Below are positions 7,816 to 16,476 of a stretch of DNA of 64,000 nucleotides, piece by piece. This DNA is from a beta proteobacterium L13 (lineage in GTDB: Bacteria; Pseudomonadota; Gammaproteobacteria; Burkholderiales; Chromobacteriaceae). The position numbers were made by a program, and so were the translations under genes. The notes beneath the pieces were generated by a model that ran no database searches, was not told the DNA's origin, and saw only the letters and a list, made by a program, of their open reading frames with translations. The stretch is from assembly GCA_000335715.1 (NCBI GenBank), contig AMYZ01000001.1, positions 310,001 to 374,000 on the forward strand, given 5' to 3'. Within the stretch, counting starts at the first letter, position 1; each line of letters begins with the position of its first letter.

Positions 7816-8775
7816 ATGACCATTACCCTCCCTGCCGGCGACGGCAAACCCGGCCTGCACTTTCGCAGCCTGCACCGCGAGCGCTACGATTTTGCCGCGC
7901 TGATTGCGGCCAACCCCGAGCTGGCCGAGTACGTGCGCCATAACGAACACGGCATCGAAACCGTGGATTTCCACAACCCGGCCGCCGTGAAGGCGCTGAA
8001 CCGCGCGCTGCTGATGCACCACTACGGCGTGCTGTTCTGGGACATTCCGCCCGGCTACCTGTGCCCGCCGGTACCCGGCCGCGCCGACTACCTGCACCAC
8101 GCTGCCGACCTGCTGGCCAAGAGCAATAAAGGCACCATTCCCAAGCGTGCCACCGTGCTGGATATCGGTGTGGGCGCGAACTGCATTTACCCGATTGTTG
8201 GCCGCCACGTGTACGGCTGGCGCTTTGTCGGCAGCGATATCGACGCCGACGCGCTGCGCATGGCGCGTTTGATCGTGGACGCCAACCCGCAGCTGAAAAG
8301 CGGCCTGAAGCTGCGCCAGCAAACCGATGCGGCCAACGTGTTCGACGGCATCATCAAGCGCGAAGACCGCTTCGACCTGACCATCTGCAACCCGCCGTTC
8401 CACGGCTCGGCAGCCGAGGCCGACGCCGCGGCGCGCCGCAAGGTGGCCAACCTTACCGGCCAGCGCATGGCCAATGTGGAGTTGAACTTTGGCGGCCGCC
8501 ACCACGAGCTGTGGTGCGAGGGCGGCGAGGAGTACTTCCTGGCCACCATGGCGCGCCAGAGCGTGCGCTACGGCCACCAGGTAGCGTGGTTCAGCTCGCT
8601 GGTGTCCAAGGTGGACAATGTACGCGGCCTGCTGCGCGAGCTGGAAATGTGCAACGCCAAGCGCGTGATCACGCTGGACATGGCGCAGGGCAACAAGATC
8701 AGCCGCGTGGTGGCCTGGACTTTCCTGGACAAAGAAGCCATGGCCGAGTGGCGCGACGAGCGCTGGGACGCCTGA
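7816..8775 (+). CDS. rlmF: 23S rRNA (adenine1618-N6)-methyltransferase
   Basis: 319 residues. It has the SAM-binding strand VLDIGVGANCIYPIVG, acidic strand-2 end in FVGSDIDADAL and the catalytic N6-adenine motif NPPF (in LTICNPPFHGSA). The family-specific GYLCPPVPGRADYLHH and NFGGRHHELWCEGGE blocks match E. coli RlmF (YbiN, 308 residues), which methylates A1618 of 23S rRNA. The start at 7816 (MTITLPAG) aligns with the family N-terminus better than the upstream in-frame ATG at 7768. A TACAAT hexamer at 7783-7788 may be its -10 element. It is single-gene and ordinary in composition. Confidence 0.92.
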   Translation: MTITLPAGDGKPGLHFRSLHRERYDFAALIAANPELAEYVRHNEHGIETVDFHNPAAVKALNRALLMHHYGVLFWDIPPGYLCPPVPGRADYLHHAADLLAKSNKGTIPKRATVLDIGVGANCIYPIVGRHVYGWRFVGSDIDADALRMARLIVDANPQLKSGLKLRQQTDAANVFDGIIKREDRFDLTICNPPFHGSAAEADAAARRKVANLTGQRMANVELNFGGRHHELWCEGGEEYFLATMARQSVRYGHQVAWFSSLVSKVDNVRGLLRELEMCNAKRVITLDMAQGNKISRVVAWTFLDKEAMAEWRDERWDA

Positions 8776-8879
8776 CACCTTGTAGCACGCTGTTGCAGGC
8801 GGCCGTAGCTGCTCGGCGTGCGGCCTGCACGGCTAAGGTGAAGCAATACTTGATCTGGTGCAGAGTTGGGTAGAAGCCC

Positions 8880-8945
8880 GGCTGATAATGTGTGTATTCT
8901 ATAGAATATATTAATTTAAAATGCGTGTTTTTATGCATTTTGCTT
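8880..8945. promoter_or_regulatory. AT-rich control region with two inverted repeats
   Basis: An AT-rich island precedes the binding-protein gene. It holds a perfect 12-bp palindrome ATTCTATAGAAT (8896-8907) and an inverted repeat AAAATGC-N10-GCATTTT (8918-8924 and 8935-8941). This arrangement looks like promoter plus operator for the downstream binding-protein/GGDEF-EAL pair; no regulator is identified. Confidence 0.4.
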
Positions 8946-8992
8946 GATACGCTGCGCCTTGTGCGTGCCACCAAGCCGTCTGGAAACTTGCT

Positions 8993-9772
8993 ATGAAATA
9001 TGCCCTGCTTTGTCTGGCCGCCCTGGCCACGCTGCCCGCTGCTGCCCAAGCCGGCCGTCTGGACGACGTGATGGCTGCGCGGGAAGTGCGCGTGTGCATC
9101 TGGCCCGATTATTACGGTATCTCCTACCGTAACCCGAAAACCCGCCAGCTCAGCGGTGTCGATATCGATATGGCGCAGGGGCTGGGCCGCGACCTGGGCG
9201 TGGCCGTGCGTTTTGTCGATAGCTCTTTTGCCAGCCTGATACCCGATGTCGAGCAGAACCGCTGCGACATCGCCATGTTTGCCATCGGTATCAACCCGGC
9301 GCGTAGCGAGAAATTGCGTTTTACCCGCCCGCACCTGATCAGCGACATCTACGCCATTACCACCAAGAGCAACCGCCGCATCCAGCGTTGGGAAGACATC
9401 GACAAACCCGGCATGGTGGTGGCCGTGGCCAAAGGCACGCTGCACGAGCCGGTGATGCGTGACAAGCTGAAGCAGGCCACGCTGCTGGTCACCGATACAC
9501 CGCAAGGGCGCGAGCAAGAGGTGGAGTCCGGCCGTGCCGATGTGTTCATGACCGACTACCCGTTTAGCCGCCGCATGCTGGAAACCACCGACTGGGCACG
9601 CTTGGTCGCCCCGCCGGCCACCTATCACCTGACCCATTACGCCTACGCCATGAAAAAGGGCGACGATGCCTGGTACGAGCGGGTGTCGCGCTTTCTGGAA
9701 CGCGCGCGGCAAGATGGCAGCCTGGCTGCGGCGATCAAGCGCCACAAGCTGGACCCGGTAGCCGAGCGCTAG
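8993..9772 (+). CDS. Periplasmic amino-acid-type substrate-binding protein (SBP_bac_3)
   Basis: 259 residues with a cleavable signal peptide ending at about AAAQA (residue 20). The fold is that of family 3 solute-binding proteins: VRVCIWPDYYGISYRNPKTR near the start, GVDIDMAQGLGRDLGV, and the RFTRPHLISD segment. No permease or ATPase gene is nearby. Instead a membrane-bound PAS-GGDEF-EAL protein follows after 12 bases, suggesting that this protein delivers a ligand signal to that enzyme's periplasmic domain rather than to an ABC transporter. The ligand is unknown. This inference could be wrong if the partner transporter is encoded elsewhere. Confidence 0.85.
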   Translation: MKYALLCLAALATLPAAAQAGRLDDVMAAREVRVCIWPDYYGISYRNPKTRQLSGVDIDMAQGLGRDLGVAVRFVDSSFASLIPDVEQNRCDIAMFAIGINPARSEKLRFTRPHLISDIYAITTKSNRRIQRWEDIDKPGMVVAVAKGTLHEPVMRDKLKQATLLVTDTPQGREQEVESGRADVFMTDYPFSRRMLETTDWARLVAPPATYHLTHYAYAMKKGDDAWYERVSRFLERARQDGSLAAAIKRHKLDPVAER

Positions 9773-9784
9773 AGCAGGGCCAGC

Positions 9785-12442
9785 GTGAGTACGTACGGCA
9801 GCCTGCAAACCCGGCTGGGCCTGAACCAGCGCGCCACTTTTGTACTGGTGGTGGCGCTGGTGCTGCTGTTTACCACCCTGGCCACCGCCTCGGTACAGTG
9901 GCGTTTGCGTAGCGAGGCGCTGTCACGGCAGTTTGCGCTGGCCAACCTGACCGTGCGTGCGCTGGAAGACCAGCTCACCCAGAGCCTGAACGTGGTGGAG
10001 CGCACCTTGCTGCTATCGGGCAGCACTCGCCAGCGTAGCGACAAGCTCAAGGCCTTTTTACAGCAGGCACCCTATATCCGCTCTATTGCGCTGGAGAACA
10101 GCCAGGGCGTTGTCGAGGCCAGTACCAATGCGGCCAACCTGGGGCTGCGCCTGCCGCGCCAGCAGTTCATGCCGCAAAGTACCGAGCCACTGGGCGTGCT
10201 GCGCACCGGCCCCTTGACCGCCGGGCGCGACTTTGCCGATAGCCCGCTGGCCGGGCAGCCAGCGCAAAGCGGCATCAGCTTTATCCCGGTAGCGCTGGAC
10301 GTAATGCAGGACGACCAGCGCTGGGTCACCGTGCTGGCCGCGCTCAATACCGACTATTTCCTGAATTTCTACGGCAACCACATCAACCCGCAGCAAGGCC
10401 AGGTAGCTCTGCTGCGCTACGATGGCAGCCTGATCATCAGCACCGACCCGCAGGCGCGGCCCGGCCACCGCGGCCCCAGCCGCCTGCTGGCCGCCAGGCT
10501 GGCGCAGACCGATGCCGACAGCTACCGCGAAACCTGGCCGGATGGCCGGCGCGTGCTGACGGCCTACCGTGCCTCGCGAGCCTACCCCTTTGTACTGGCG
10601 GTGCACCTGGATGAAGCCCACGCCCTGGCCGCCTGGCGCCAGGAAGCCTGGCGCACCGCCTGGGTGGTAGCCGGTGTGCTGCTGCTCTTGCTGGGGGTGG
10701 CCACGCTGTATTTTCTGCGTTTCGAGCGCCTGGCGCGGGCGCGGGCGCGTGACGAACAAGACCTGCGTATTGCCGCAGCCGCCTTCGATTCGCAAGAGGG
10801 CATTTTTGTCACCGATACGCGCAGCGTGATCCTGCGGGTCAACCGCGCCTTTACCCGCATTACCGGCTACACCCAGGCCGAGGTGGTAGGGCAGACGCCC
10901 GGCCTGTTGAGCTCCGGGCGTCATGGGCCGGCGTTTTATGCCCGCCTGTGGCACCTGCTGCTGAGCCATGGCAGCTGGAGTGGCGAAATCTGGAACCGCC
11001 GCAAAAATGGCGAAATCTACCCGGAGTGGCTCACCGTCACCGCCGTGCAGGACGCCAGCGGAGAAGTGACGAACTACGTGGCCATGCTCACCGACATTAC
11101 CCAGCGCAAGGCGGCCGAGCAGGAAATCCAGCAACTGGCCTACTACGACCCGCTTACCCGCCTGCCAAACCGCCGTCTGTTGCTGGAGCGCCTGCAGCAG
11201 GCACTGGCGCACACCGACAGCGAAGGAGCCTTGCTGTTTCTTGATCTGGATAACTTCAAAACGCTGAACGACACCCTGGGGCACGATCACGGCGATATGC
11301 TGTTGCAGCAGGTTGGCCGCAGGCTGCAGGACGGTGTGGGCGAGGGTGACACGGTAGCGCGGCTGGGCGGGGACGAGTTCGTGATCTTGCTGCCCGCGCT
11401 GGGCAGCAATGTGGCCGAGGCGGCGGCGGTGGCGCAGCGCCTGGGTGAAAGCCTGCGCCTGGCGCTGAACGCCCACTACGACCTGAACGGCCACGACTAC
11501 CAGTGCACGCCCAGTATCGGCATCTCGCTGTTTGCCGACGGCCCGCGCGAGTGCGACGAACTGATGAAGCGCGCCGACATGGCGCTGTATAGCGCCAAGG
11601 CGGCAGGGCGCAATACCGTGCGCTTTTTCGACATGCAGCTACAGCACAGCGTGGCGGAACGGGCCCGGCTGGAAAGCGCCTTGCGCCGCGTGCTGGCCGA
11701 AGAACAGCTGAGCCTGCACTACCAGCCACAGGTGGATGCCAGCGGCCGGATCTGCGGCGCGGAAGCCCTGCTGCGCTGGCACGATAGCGTGCTGGGCAAT
11801 TTGCCGCCGCAGCGCTTTGTTCCCCTGGCCGAGGATACCGGGCTGATCGTGCCTATCGGGCTGTGGGTACTGGAGCAGGCCTGCCGCCAGCTGGCGCGCT
11901 GGGCGGCCAGCCCGCATACGGCCGGGCTGAGCCTGTCGGTGAACGTGAGCGTGTGCCAGCTGCGCCAGCCGGACTTTGTAGCCCAGCTGCGCGCCATTCT
12001 GGCGCAAACCGGTGCCGCGCCGGCACGCCTGGTGCTGGAGCTGACCGAAAGCGTGTTGATGGATGACGATGGCAGCGGCAGCAGCAAGATGCGCGCGCTG
12101 CGCCGCCTGGGGGTACGCCTGGCGCTGGATGACTTTGGCACCGGCTATTCTTCGCTCAGCTACCTGAAAAAGCTGCCGCTGCACCAGATCAAGCTGGACC
12201 AGTCGTTTGTGCAGGGCATGCTCAGCGACGGCCACGACGCTGCCATCGTGCGCGCCGTGCTGGGCCTGGCGCAAAGCCTGCAGCTGGACGTGCTGGCCGA
12301 AGGCGTAGAAAGCCAGGCGCAGTACACCAGCCTGCTGGCTTGTGGCTGCCAGCACTTCCAGGGCTACCTGTTTGGCGCGCCGCAGCCGCTGGCCGCGTTC
12401 GAACAGTTGCTGTCTGCCGCGTACAGCAGCGGCGACCGTTAA
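9785..12442 (+). CDS. Membrane sensor diguanylate cyclase/phosphodiesterase (Cache-like, PAS, GGDEF, EAL)
   Basis: 885 residues. A membrane helix at about 20-40, a periplasmic sensing region at about 40-290 (dCache-like), a second helix at about 293-313, a PAS domain (about 330-450), GGDEF (about 455-615) and EAL (about 630-880). The cyclase signature is RLGGDEFVILLP; the RxxD inhibitory site expected just upstream is absent. The EAL part keeps EALLRW, LELTES, DDFGTGYSS and KLDQSFV, so phosphodiesterase activity is plausible. The start at 9785 is GTG, 12 bases after the binding-protein gene, implying coupled expression. The C-terminus overlaps the convergent helicase gene by four bases. Confidence 0.9.
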   Translation: MSTYGSLQTRLGLNQRATFVLVVALVLLFTTLATASVQWRLRSEALSRQFALANLTVRALEDQLTQSLNVVERTLLLSGSTRQRSDKLKAFLQQAPYIRSIALENSQGVVEASTNAANLGLRLPRQQFMPQSTEPLGVLRTGPLTAGRDFADSPLAGQPAQSGISFIPVALDVMQDDQRWVTVLAALNTDYFLNFYGNHINPQQGQVALLRYDGSLIISTDPQARPGHRGPSRLLAARLAQTDADSYRETWPDGRRVLTAYRASRAYPFVLAVHLDEAHALAAWRQEAWRTAWVVAGVLLLLLGVATLYFLRFERLARARARDEQDLRIAAAAFDSQEGIFVTDTRSVILRVNRAFTRITGYTQAEVVGQTPGLLSSGRHGPAFYARLWHLLLSHGSWSGEIWNRRKNGEIYPEWLTVTAVQDASGEVTNYVAMLTDITQRKAAEQEIQQLAYYDPLTRLPNRRLLLERLQQALAHTDSEGALLFLDLDNFKTLNDTLGHDHGDMLLQQVGRRLQDGVGEGDTVARLGGDEFVILLPALGSNVAEAAAVAQRLGESLRLALNAHYDLNGHDYQCTPSIGISLFADGPRECDELMKRADMALYSAKAAGRNTVRFFDMQLQHSVAERARLESALRRVLAEEQLSLHYQPQVDASGRICGAEALLRWHDSVLGNLPPQRFVPLAEDTGLIVPIGLWVLEQACRQLARWAASPHTAGLSLSVNVSVCQLRQPDFVAQLRAILAQTGAAPARLVLELTESVLMDDDGSGSSKMRALRRLGVRLALDDFGTGYSSLSYLKKLPLHQIKLDQSFVQGMLSDGHDAAIVRAVLGLAQSLQLDVLAEGVESQAQYTSLLACGCQHFQGYLFGAPQPLAAFEQLLSAAYSSGDR

Positions 12443-13665
12443 GGCTTGCCCGCCGCTGCGGCAGCGGCGCGCAGCTTGTCTTTCTTGCTCATGCGCTTGC
12501 CCTTGATACCGCCGTTATCGTCGGCTGCGGCCAACCTGGCCGCCGGTGTATCGGTGGCCGGGTAGGCGGCCAGCTGCTCGCGGGCAATCTTCAAACCCAG
12601 GCGTTTTTCTATCAGGCGAAAGTGCGCGCGGCTATCGGCGTCGATCAGGCTGATGGCTACCCCCGCTTGCCCGGCGCGGCCGGTGCGGCCGATGCGGTGG
12701 GTGTAGTCCTGCGGCGAGCGCGGCAGCTCGGCATTGATCACCGTCGGCAGGGCGGGGATATCGATACCGCGCGCCGCCAGATCGGTGGCCACCAGCACCT
12801 GCAGCGTGCCGTTTTTCAGGTTGTCCAGCACGCGCTCGCGGCGGCCCTGTGCCAGCTCGCCGTGCAGCGCGGCGGCACGGATACCCTCGCGCTGCAGCCA
12901 TTGCGCCAGCTCGGCGGCGTCGTGCTTGCTGTTGACGAATACCAGCACCTGTGGCCACGCCGCCTCGCACAGCAGCGCCTGCAGCACGGCGTAGCGGTCT
13001 GCCGCGTTGATCTCGATGGCACGCTGGCTGATGTCCGGCGCGGCTTCGTCGGCAATGGCCACGCGTTGCGGCTGCTGCAGCAGGCGTGCGGCCAACTGTT
13101 GTACGTTGGCCGCAAAGGTGGCGGAGAACATCAGCGTTTGCCGCTGCGCCGGCAGCAGGGCCAGGATGCGGCCCAGCTCGTCGGCAAAACCCAGCGCCAG
13201 CAGGCGGTCGGCTTCGTCCAGTACCAGGGTGTCGATGCTGCCCAGCGGCACAGCGTTGTTGGTGATCAGGTCCAGCAGGCGGCCAGGCGTGGCGACGATG
13301 AAGTCGGCCCCGCCGCGCAGCGCCATCAGCTGCGGGTTAATCGATACGCCACCGTAAGCCACCACGATTTTCGGGCGCGGCAGGTGCGCAGACAGCTGCC
13401 ACAGGGTGTCGCCTACCTGCTGCGCCAGCTCGCGCGTAGGCAGCAGGATCAGGCTGCAGCCACGGCCAGCGGCCAGCTGTTTTTGCAGCAGCGGCAGGCA
13501 GTAGGCAGCCGTTTTGCCCGAGCCGGTACGGGCGGTAGCCAGCACATCGCGGCCGGCCAGAATAGGCGGAATGGCGGCGTGCTGGATAGCGGTGGCGCTG
13601 TCAAAGCCGGCGTCGGCCAGCGCGCGTTGCAGCGCCGCGTCGAGCGCCAGGGTAGAAAAAGGCAT
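12439..13665 (-). CDS. DEAD-box ATP-dependent RNA helicase (RhlE-like)
   Basis: 408 residues with all core motifs: Q-motif region AIQHAAIPPILAGRD, motif I ATARTGSGKTAAY, Ia PTRELAQQ, Ib ATPGRLLD, II DEADRLL, III SAT, V TDLAARGIDIP and VI HRIGRTGRAG. A short basic tail ends in KGKRMSKKDKLRAAAAAAGKP. Such proteins remodel RNA in ribosome assembly and mRNA decay, especially in the cold. The start at 13665 begins at MPFSTLALD; a longer in-frame reading lacks homology. It ends in a 4-base tail-to-tail overlap with the GGDEF-EAL gene. Two copies of the dispersed word lie 9 bases apart inside it, encoding AAN and LAA. Confidence 0.9.
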   Translation of the reverse strand: MPFSTLALDAALQRALADAGFDSATAIQHAAIPPILAGRDVLATARTGSGKTAAYCLPLLQKQLAAGRGCSLILLPTRELAQQVGDTLWQLSAHLPRPKIVVAYGGVSINPQLMALRGGADFIVATPGRLLDLITNNAVPLGSIDTLVLDEADRLLALGFADELGRILALLPAQRQTLMFSATFAANVQQLAARLLQQPQRVAIADEAAPDISQRAIEINAADRYAVLQALLCEAAWPQVLVFVNSKHDAAELAQWLQREGIRAAALHGELAQGRRERVLDNLKNGTLQVLVATDLAARGIDIPALPTVINAELPRSPQDYTHRIGRTGRAGQAGVAISLIDADSRAHFRLIEKRLGLKIAREQLAAYPATDTPAARLAAADDNGGIKGKRMSKKDKLRAAAAAAGKP

Positions 13666-13759
13666 GGGGCAGGGCCGGGTAAGGTGCAAAGGCGGCAGTC
13701 TACGGGGTTTGCGCTGTGGCAACCAGCGCAGCAAACAGGCCATGGCCTTGGCATGGCGG

Positions 13760-13788
13760 TTGACGCGGGTGGACAGGATACGGATGAT
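13760..13788 (+). promoter_or_regulatory. Candidate sigma-70 promoter TTGACG-N17-GATGAT
   Basis: The hexamers are spaced by 17 bases, with the -10 about 44 bases before the hydrolase ATG. A 10-bp palindrome CAAGCGCTTG (13790-13799) lies just downstream and could be an operator. Sequence match only; weak -10. Confidence 0.35.
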
Positions 13789-13831
13789 TCAAGCGCTTGT
13801 TTGATTATTGCCACCCCGCCACCGAGGCCAC

Positions 13832-14755
13832 ATGAAAAACCGCGAAGAAGATTTGTTCGTGCCCGTTACCGCCAGCGACACCCTGTATGTAAAGCGCATC
13901 CGCCACCCGCAGCACGACGGCCAGCCGGTACTGATGGTGCACGGCGTGATGGCCAACGGGCGCATTTTTTATTCGGATAGTGGCAAAGGGCTGGCGCATT
14001 ACCTGGCGCGCCACGGCTACGACGTGTACGTGGCCGACCTGCGCGGGCGCGGGCGCAGCACGCCGCGCATCAGCCGCCACGCCCGCCACGGCCAGACCGA
14101 AATCATCCGCGAAGACCTGCCCGCACTGCACGCTGCCGTGCGCCAGCATAGCGGCGGGCAGGCGGTGCACTGGATGGCGCACTCCTGGGGCGGGGTGCAT
14201 ATGAGCAGCGCGTTGCTGTACCAGCCGGCGCTGATCCCGCAGGTGGCCAGCCTGGTGTATTTCGGCAGCAAGCGCAGTGTGCACGTGCGCAACCTGAACA
14301 AGCTGCTGGAGGTAGACCTGATGTGGAACGGCGTGGCACGGCTGCTGTGCCGCAGCATGGGTTACTTGCCGGCGCAGCGCATTGGCCTGGGGGCGGACGA
14401 CGAAACCGACAAGAGCCATTGGCAGAGCAAGCAGTGGGCCAAGGTGCGCCCCTGGGTGGATAGCGACGACGGTTTCGATTACGCCGCCGCCGCCCAGCGC
14501 CATACCTTGCCGCCGGCGCTGTATTTTGCCGCGCAGAACGACCCGTGCCGTGGCCACCCAGCCGATGTGAAGCGCTTTCGCGCCGAAAGCGGCGCCCACA
14601 CCTCGTGCGTACACCTGCTGGCGCGGCATACCGGCTACCGCCACGATTACGACCATGTCAGCCTGCTGACCCACCCCGATGCGGCCAACGATCACTTCCC
14701 GCTGGTGCTGGCCTGGCTGGCGGGCAACCCTAAGCAGGTAGCAGAAAACTACTAG
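13832..14755 (+). CDS. Alpha/beta-hydrolase
   Basis: 307 residues. The oxyanion segment is PVLMVHGVMANGRIF, the nucleophile elbow is MAHSWGGVH (Ser in a G/A-x-S-x-G setting), and a late His is in YRHDYDHVSLL, completing the expected triad. It resembles lipase/esterase-like hydrolases that act on lipophilic esters, but the substrate is not identifiable. The start at 13832 (MKNREEDLF) has a GAGG-like site; an upstream in-frame start at 13808 is less likely. It is a single gene between the helicase (divergent) and the dioxygenase gene. Confidence 0.82.
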   Translation: MKNREEDLFVPVTASDTLYVKRIRHPQHDGQPVLMVHGVMANGRIFYSDSGKGLAHYLARHGYDVYVADLRGRGRSTPRISRHARHGQTEIIREDLPALHAAVRQHSGGQAVHWMAHSWGGVHMSSALLYQPALIPQVASLVYFGSKRSVHVRNLNKLLEVDLMWNGVARLLCRSMGYLPAQRIGLGADDETDKSHWQSKQWAKVRPWVDSDDGFDYAAAAQRHTLPPALYFAAQNDPCRGHPADVKRFRAESGAHTSCVHLLARHTGYRHDYDHVSLLTHPDAANDHFPLVLAWLAGNPKQVAENY

Positions 14756-14876
14756 GGCCTGTTAACACTATTGCTTGCTGTGGCGCAGGCGTACCGGGCG
14801 CTTGATCTGGCGCATTGGCGGCAAGCGGCGCGCATGGTACAAAGCCCGCCTTGATGCTTTTTTGCCGGATGTCGCC

Positions 14877-15503
14877 ATGACTGTTTTGCAATTTGATCTG
14901 GATGCCGTACTGGACGCGTTGGCCGATAAGGGCTGGGTGGTGATACCGCACGCCTTGCCCGCCAGCCTGGTACAAAACCTGCGCGATACCTGCCTGTCGG
15001 TATGGCAGCAGGGCTTGTTTCACGAGGCCGCTACCGGCCGCGCTACCGGCCAGGCGCGCCGTGCAGAGATACGTAGCGACTCGGTGCTGTGGCTGGACCA
15101 GGTCGCGGCCGAGCCGGCGGTGCAGGCGTATAACGCCGCCATGGACGACATCATGCACGCGGTGAACCGTGGCCTGTATCTGGGCCTGGCCGAGCTGGAG
15201 TTGCACTTTGCCGTGTACCCGGCCGGTGCCTTTTACAAGAAGCACCTGGACCGGTTCCAGGATGACGACGCGCGCACGCTGACCACGGTGTTTTATCTGA
15301 ATGAAGGTTGGCCGCAAGAGGCCGGCGGGCAGATCCGCCTGTATCTGGACGACGCTTGCAGCGAGTACCTGGATATCGAGCCGGAGGCCGGGACGCTGGT
15401 GTTGTTCCTGTCCGACCGTTTCTGGCACGAAGTGCTGCCGGCGCGGCAGCAGCGCCTGTCGGTAACCGGCTGGTATCGCCGCCGTACCGACCGCGTGCTG
15501 TAA
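14877..15503 (+). CDS. 2OG-Fe(II) oxygenase, prolyl-4-hydroxylase/PHD-like
   Basis: 208 residues. The iron ligands are visible as H-x-D in YKKHLDRFQDDDARTLTTV and a distal His in LSDRFWHEVLPA; the 2-oxoglutarate-binding Arg follows in RQQRLSVTGWYRR. The overall pattern (YPAGAFYKKHLDRF, FYLNEGW, GTLVLFLSD) is that of the bacterial PHD-like enzymes related to human EGLN. The Pseudomonas homologue hydroxylates a proline of EF-Tu, so a ribosome- or EF-Tu-linked role is a reasonable guess but is not shown here. The start at 14877 (MTVLQFDLD) is preferred over an upstream in-frame ATG at 14775. Confidence 0.85.
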   Translation: MTVLQFDLDAVLDALADKGWVVIPHALPASLVQNLRDTCLSVWQQGLFHEAATGRATGQARRAEIRSDSVLWLDQVAAEPAVQAYNAAMDDIMHAVNRGLYLGLAELELHFAVYPAGAFYKKHLDRFQDDDARTLTTVFYLNEGWPQEAGGQIRLYLDDACSEYLDIEPEAGTLVLFLSDRFWHEVLPARQQRLSVTGWYRRRTDRVL

Positions 15504-15534
15504 GGCGGGCCGCTAGCCGGGTTTTGGCTGCGTG

Positions 15535-16476
15535 CTAGCCCAGGCTGTACAGTGCGCTGCTCAGCTCGCTATTGATGCCGGCTTCGCCGATGACGCAGTT
15601 ACGGCCACTGCGCTTGGCGTGATACAGGCGCTGGTCGGCCAGTTGCAGCAGGCTGGAGGGTGTATCGATACCATTTTGCAGGCTGGCCACACCGGCGCTG
15701 ATGGTCACGACGTGGCTAACCAGCGAAGCAGGGTGCGGGATGGCCATGGTTTCTACCGTACGGCGCATGCTTTCCAGTAGCTGCCACGCCCCCTGGCCTT
15801 GTGTGGCGGGCAGGATGACGACAAATTCTTCGCCGCCATAGCGGGCGGCCAGGTCGCCGGGGCGGCCCAGGTTGGCCGCAATGGTTTGCGCCAGCTGCTG
15901 CAACACACGGTCGCCCATGGCATGGCCGCAGTGGTCGTTGTACTGCTTGAAGCAGTCTACGTCGATGATGGCTACCGACAGCGGTAGCTGGTTGCGGCGG
16001 GCGCGTTCCCATTCACCGTGGTAAACCTGGTCCAGCTGGCGGCGGTTGGGCAGCTCGGTCAGGCCGTCGATATTGGCCAGGCTTTCCAGCATGCGGCGCT
16101 GCCGCTCCAGCTTGAGGTGGGTGGCGACCCGGGCTTTGACGATGACCTCGTTCAGCGGCTTGGTGATGTAGTCCACCGCGCCGCGCAGCAGGCCTTGCGC
16201 CTCGTCTTCCGGCCTGTCCTGGCCAGTAATGAAAATCACGGGAATATTCTTGGTGCGCGCGTCGTGGCGCAGGGCTTGCAGTACGGCAAAGCCGTCCATT
16301 TCCGGCATGACCACGTCGAGCAAAATCAGGTCTGGGTGGTGCTCGCGCGCCAGCTGCAGTGCCTGCTGGCCGTTTTTGGCCATCAGTACGGTGTAATCGG
16401 TTTTCAGCAGGCCATCCAGCAAGTGCAGATTGATGATGACATCGTCCACGATCAGGATTTTTTGTTGTTGTTTCAT
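15535..16476 (-). CDS. Response regulator diguanylate cyclase (REC-GGDEF)
   Basis: 313 residues. The receiver domain has KILIVDDVIINLHLL, phospho-acceptor Asp in LILLDVVMPEMDG and Lys in YITKPLNEVI. The GGDEF domain has the active-site variant YGGEEFVVILP, and the RPGD inhibitory site lies five residues upstream, so product feedback is expected. It makes c-di-GMP when phosphorylated, PleD/WspR-like. Its ATG overlaps the stop of the giant hybrid kinase gene by four bases (ATGA), which makes it the most likely output of that phosphorelay. Confidence 0.93.
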   Translation of the reverse strand: MKQQQKILIVDDVIINLHLLDGLLKTDYTVLMAKNGQQALQLAREHHPDLILLDVVMPEMDGFAVLQALRHDARTKNIPVIFITGQDRPEDEAQGLLRGAVDYITKPLNEVIVKARVATHLKLERQRRMLESLANIDGLTELPNRRQLDQVYHGEWERARRNQLPLSVAIIDVDCFKQYNDHCGHAMGDRVLQQLAQTIAANLGRPGDLAARYGGEEFVVILPATQGQGAWQLLESMRRTVETMAIPHPASLVSHVVTISAGVASLQNGIDTPSSLLQLADQRLYHAKRSGRNCVIGEAGINSELSSALYSLG

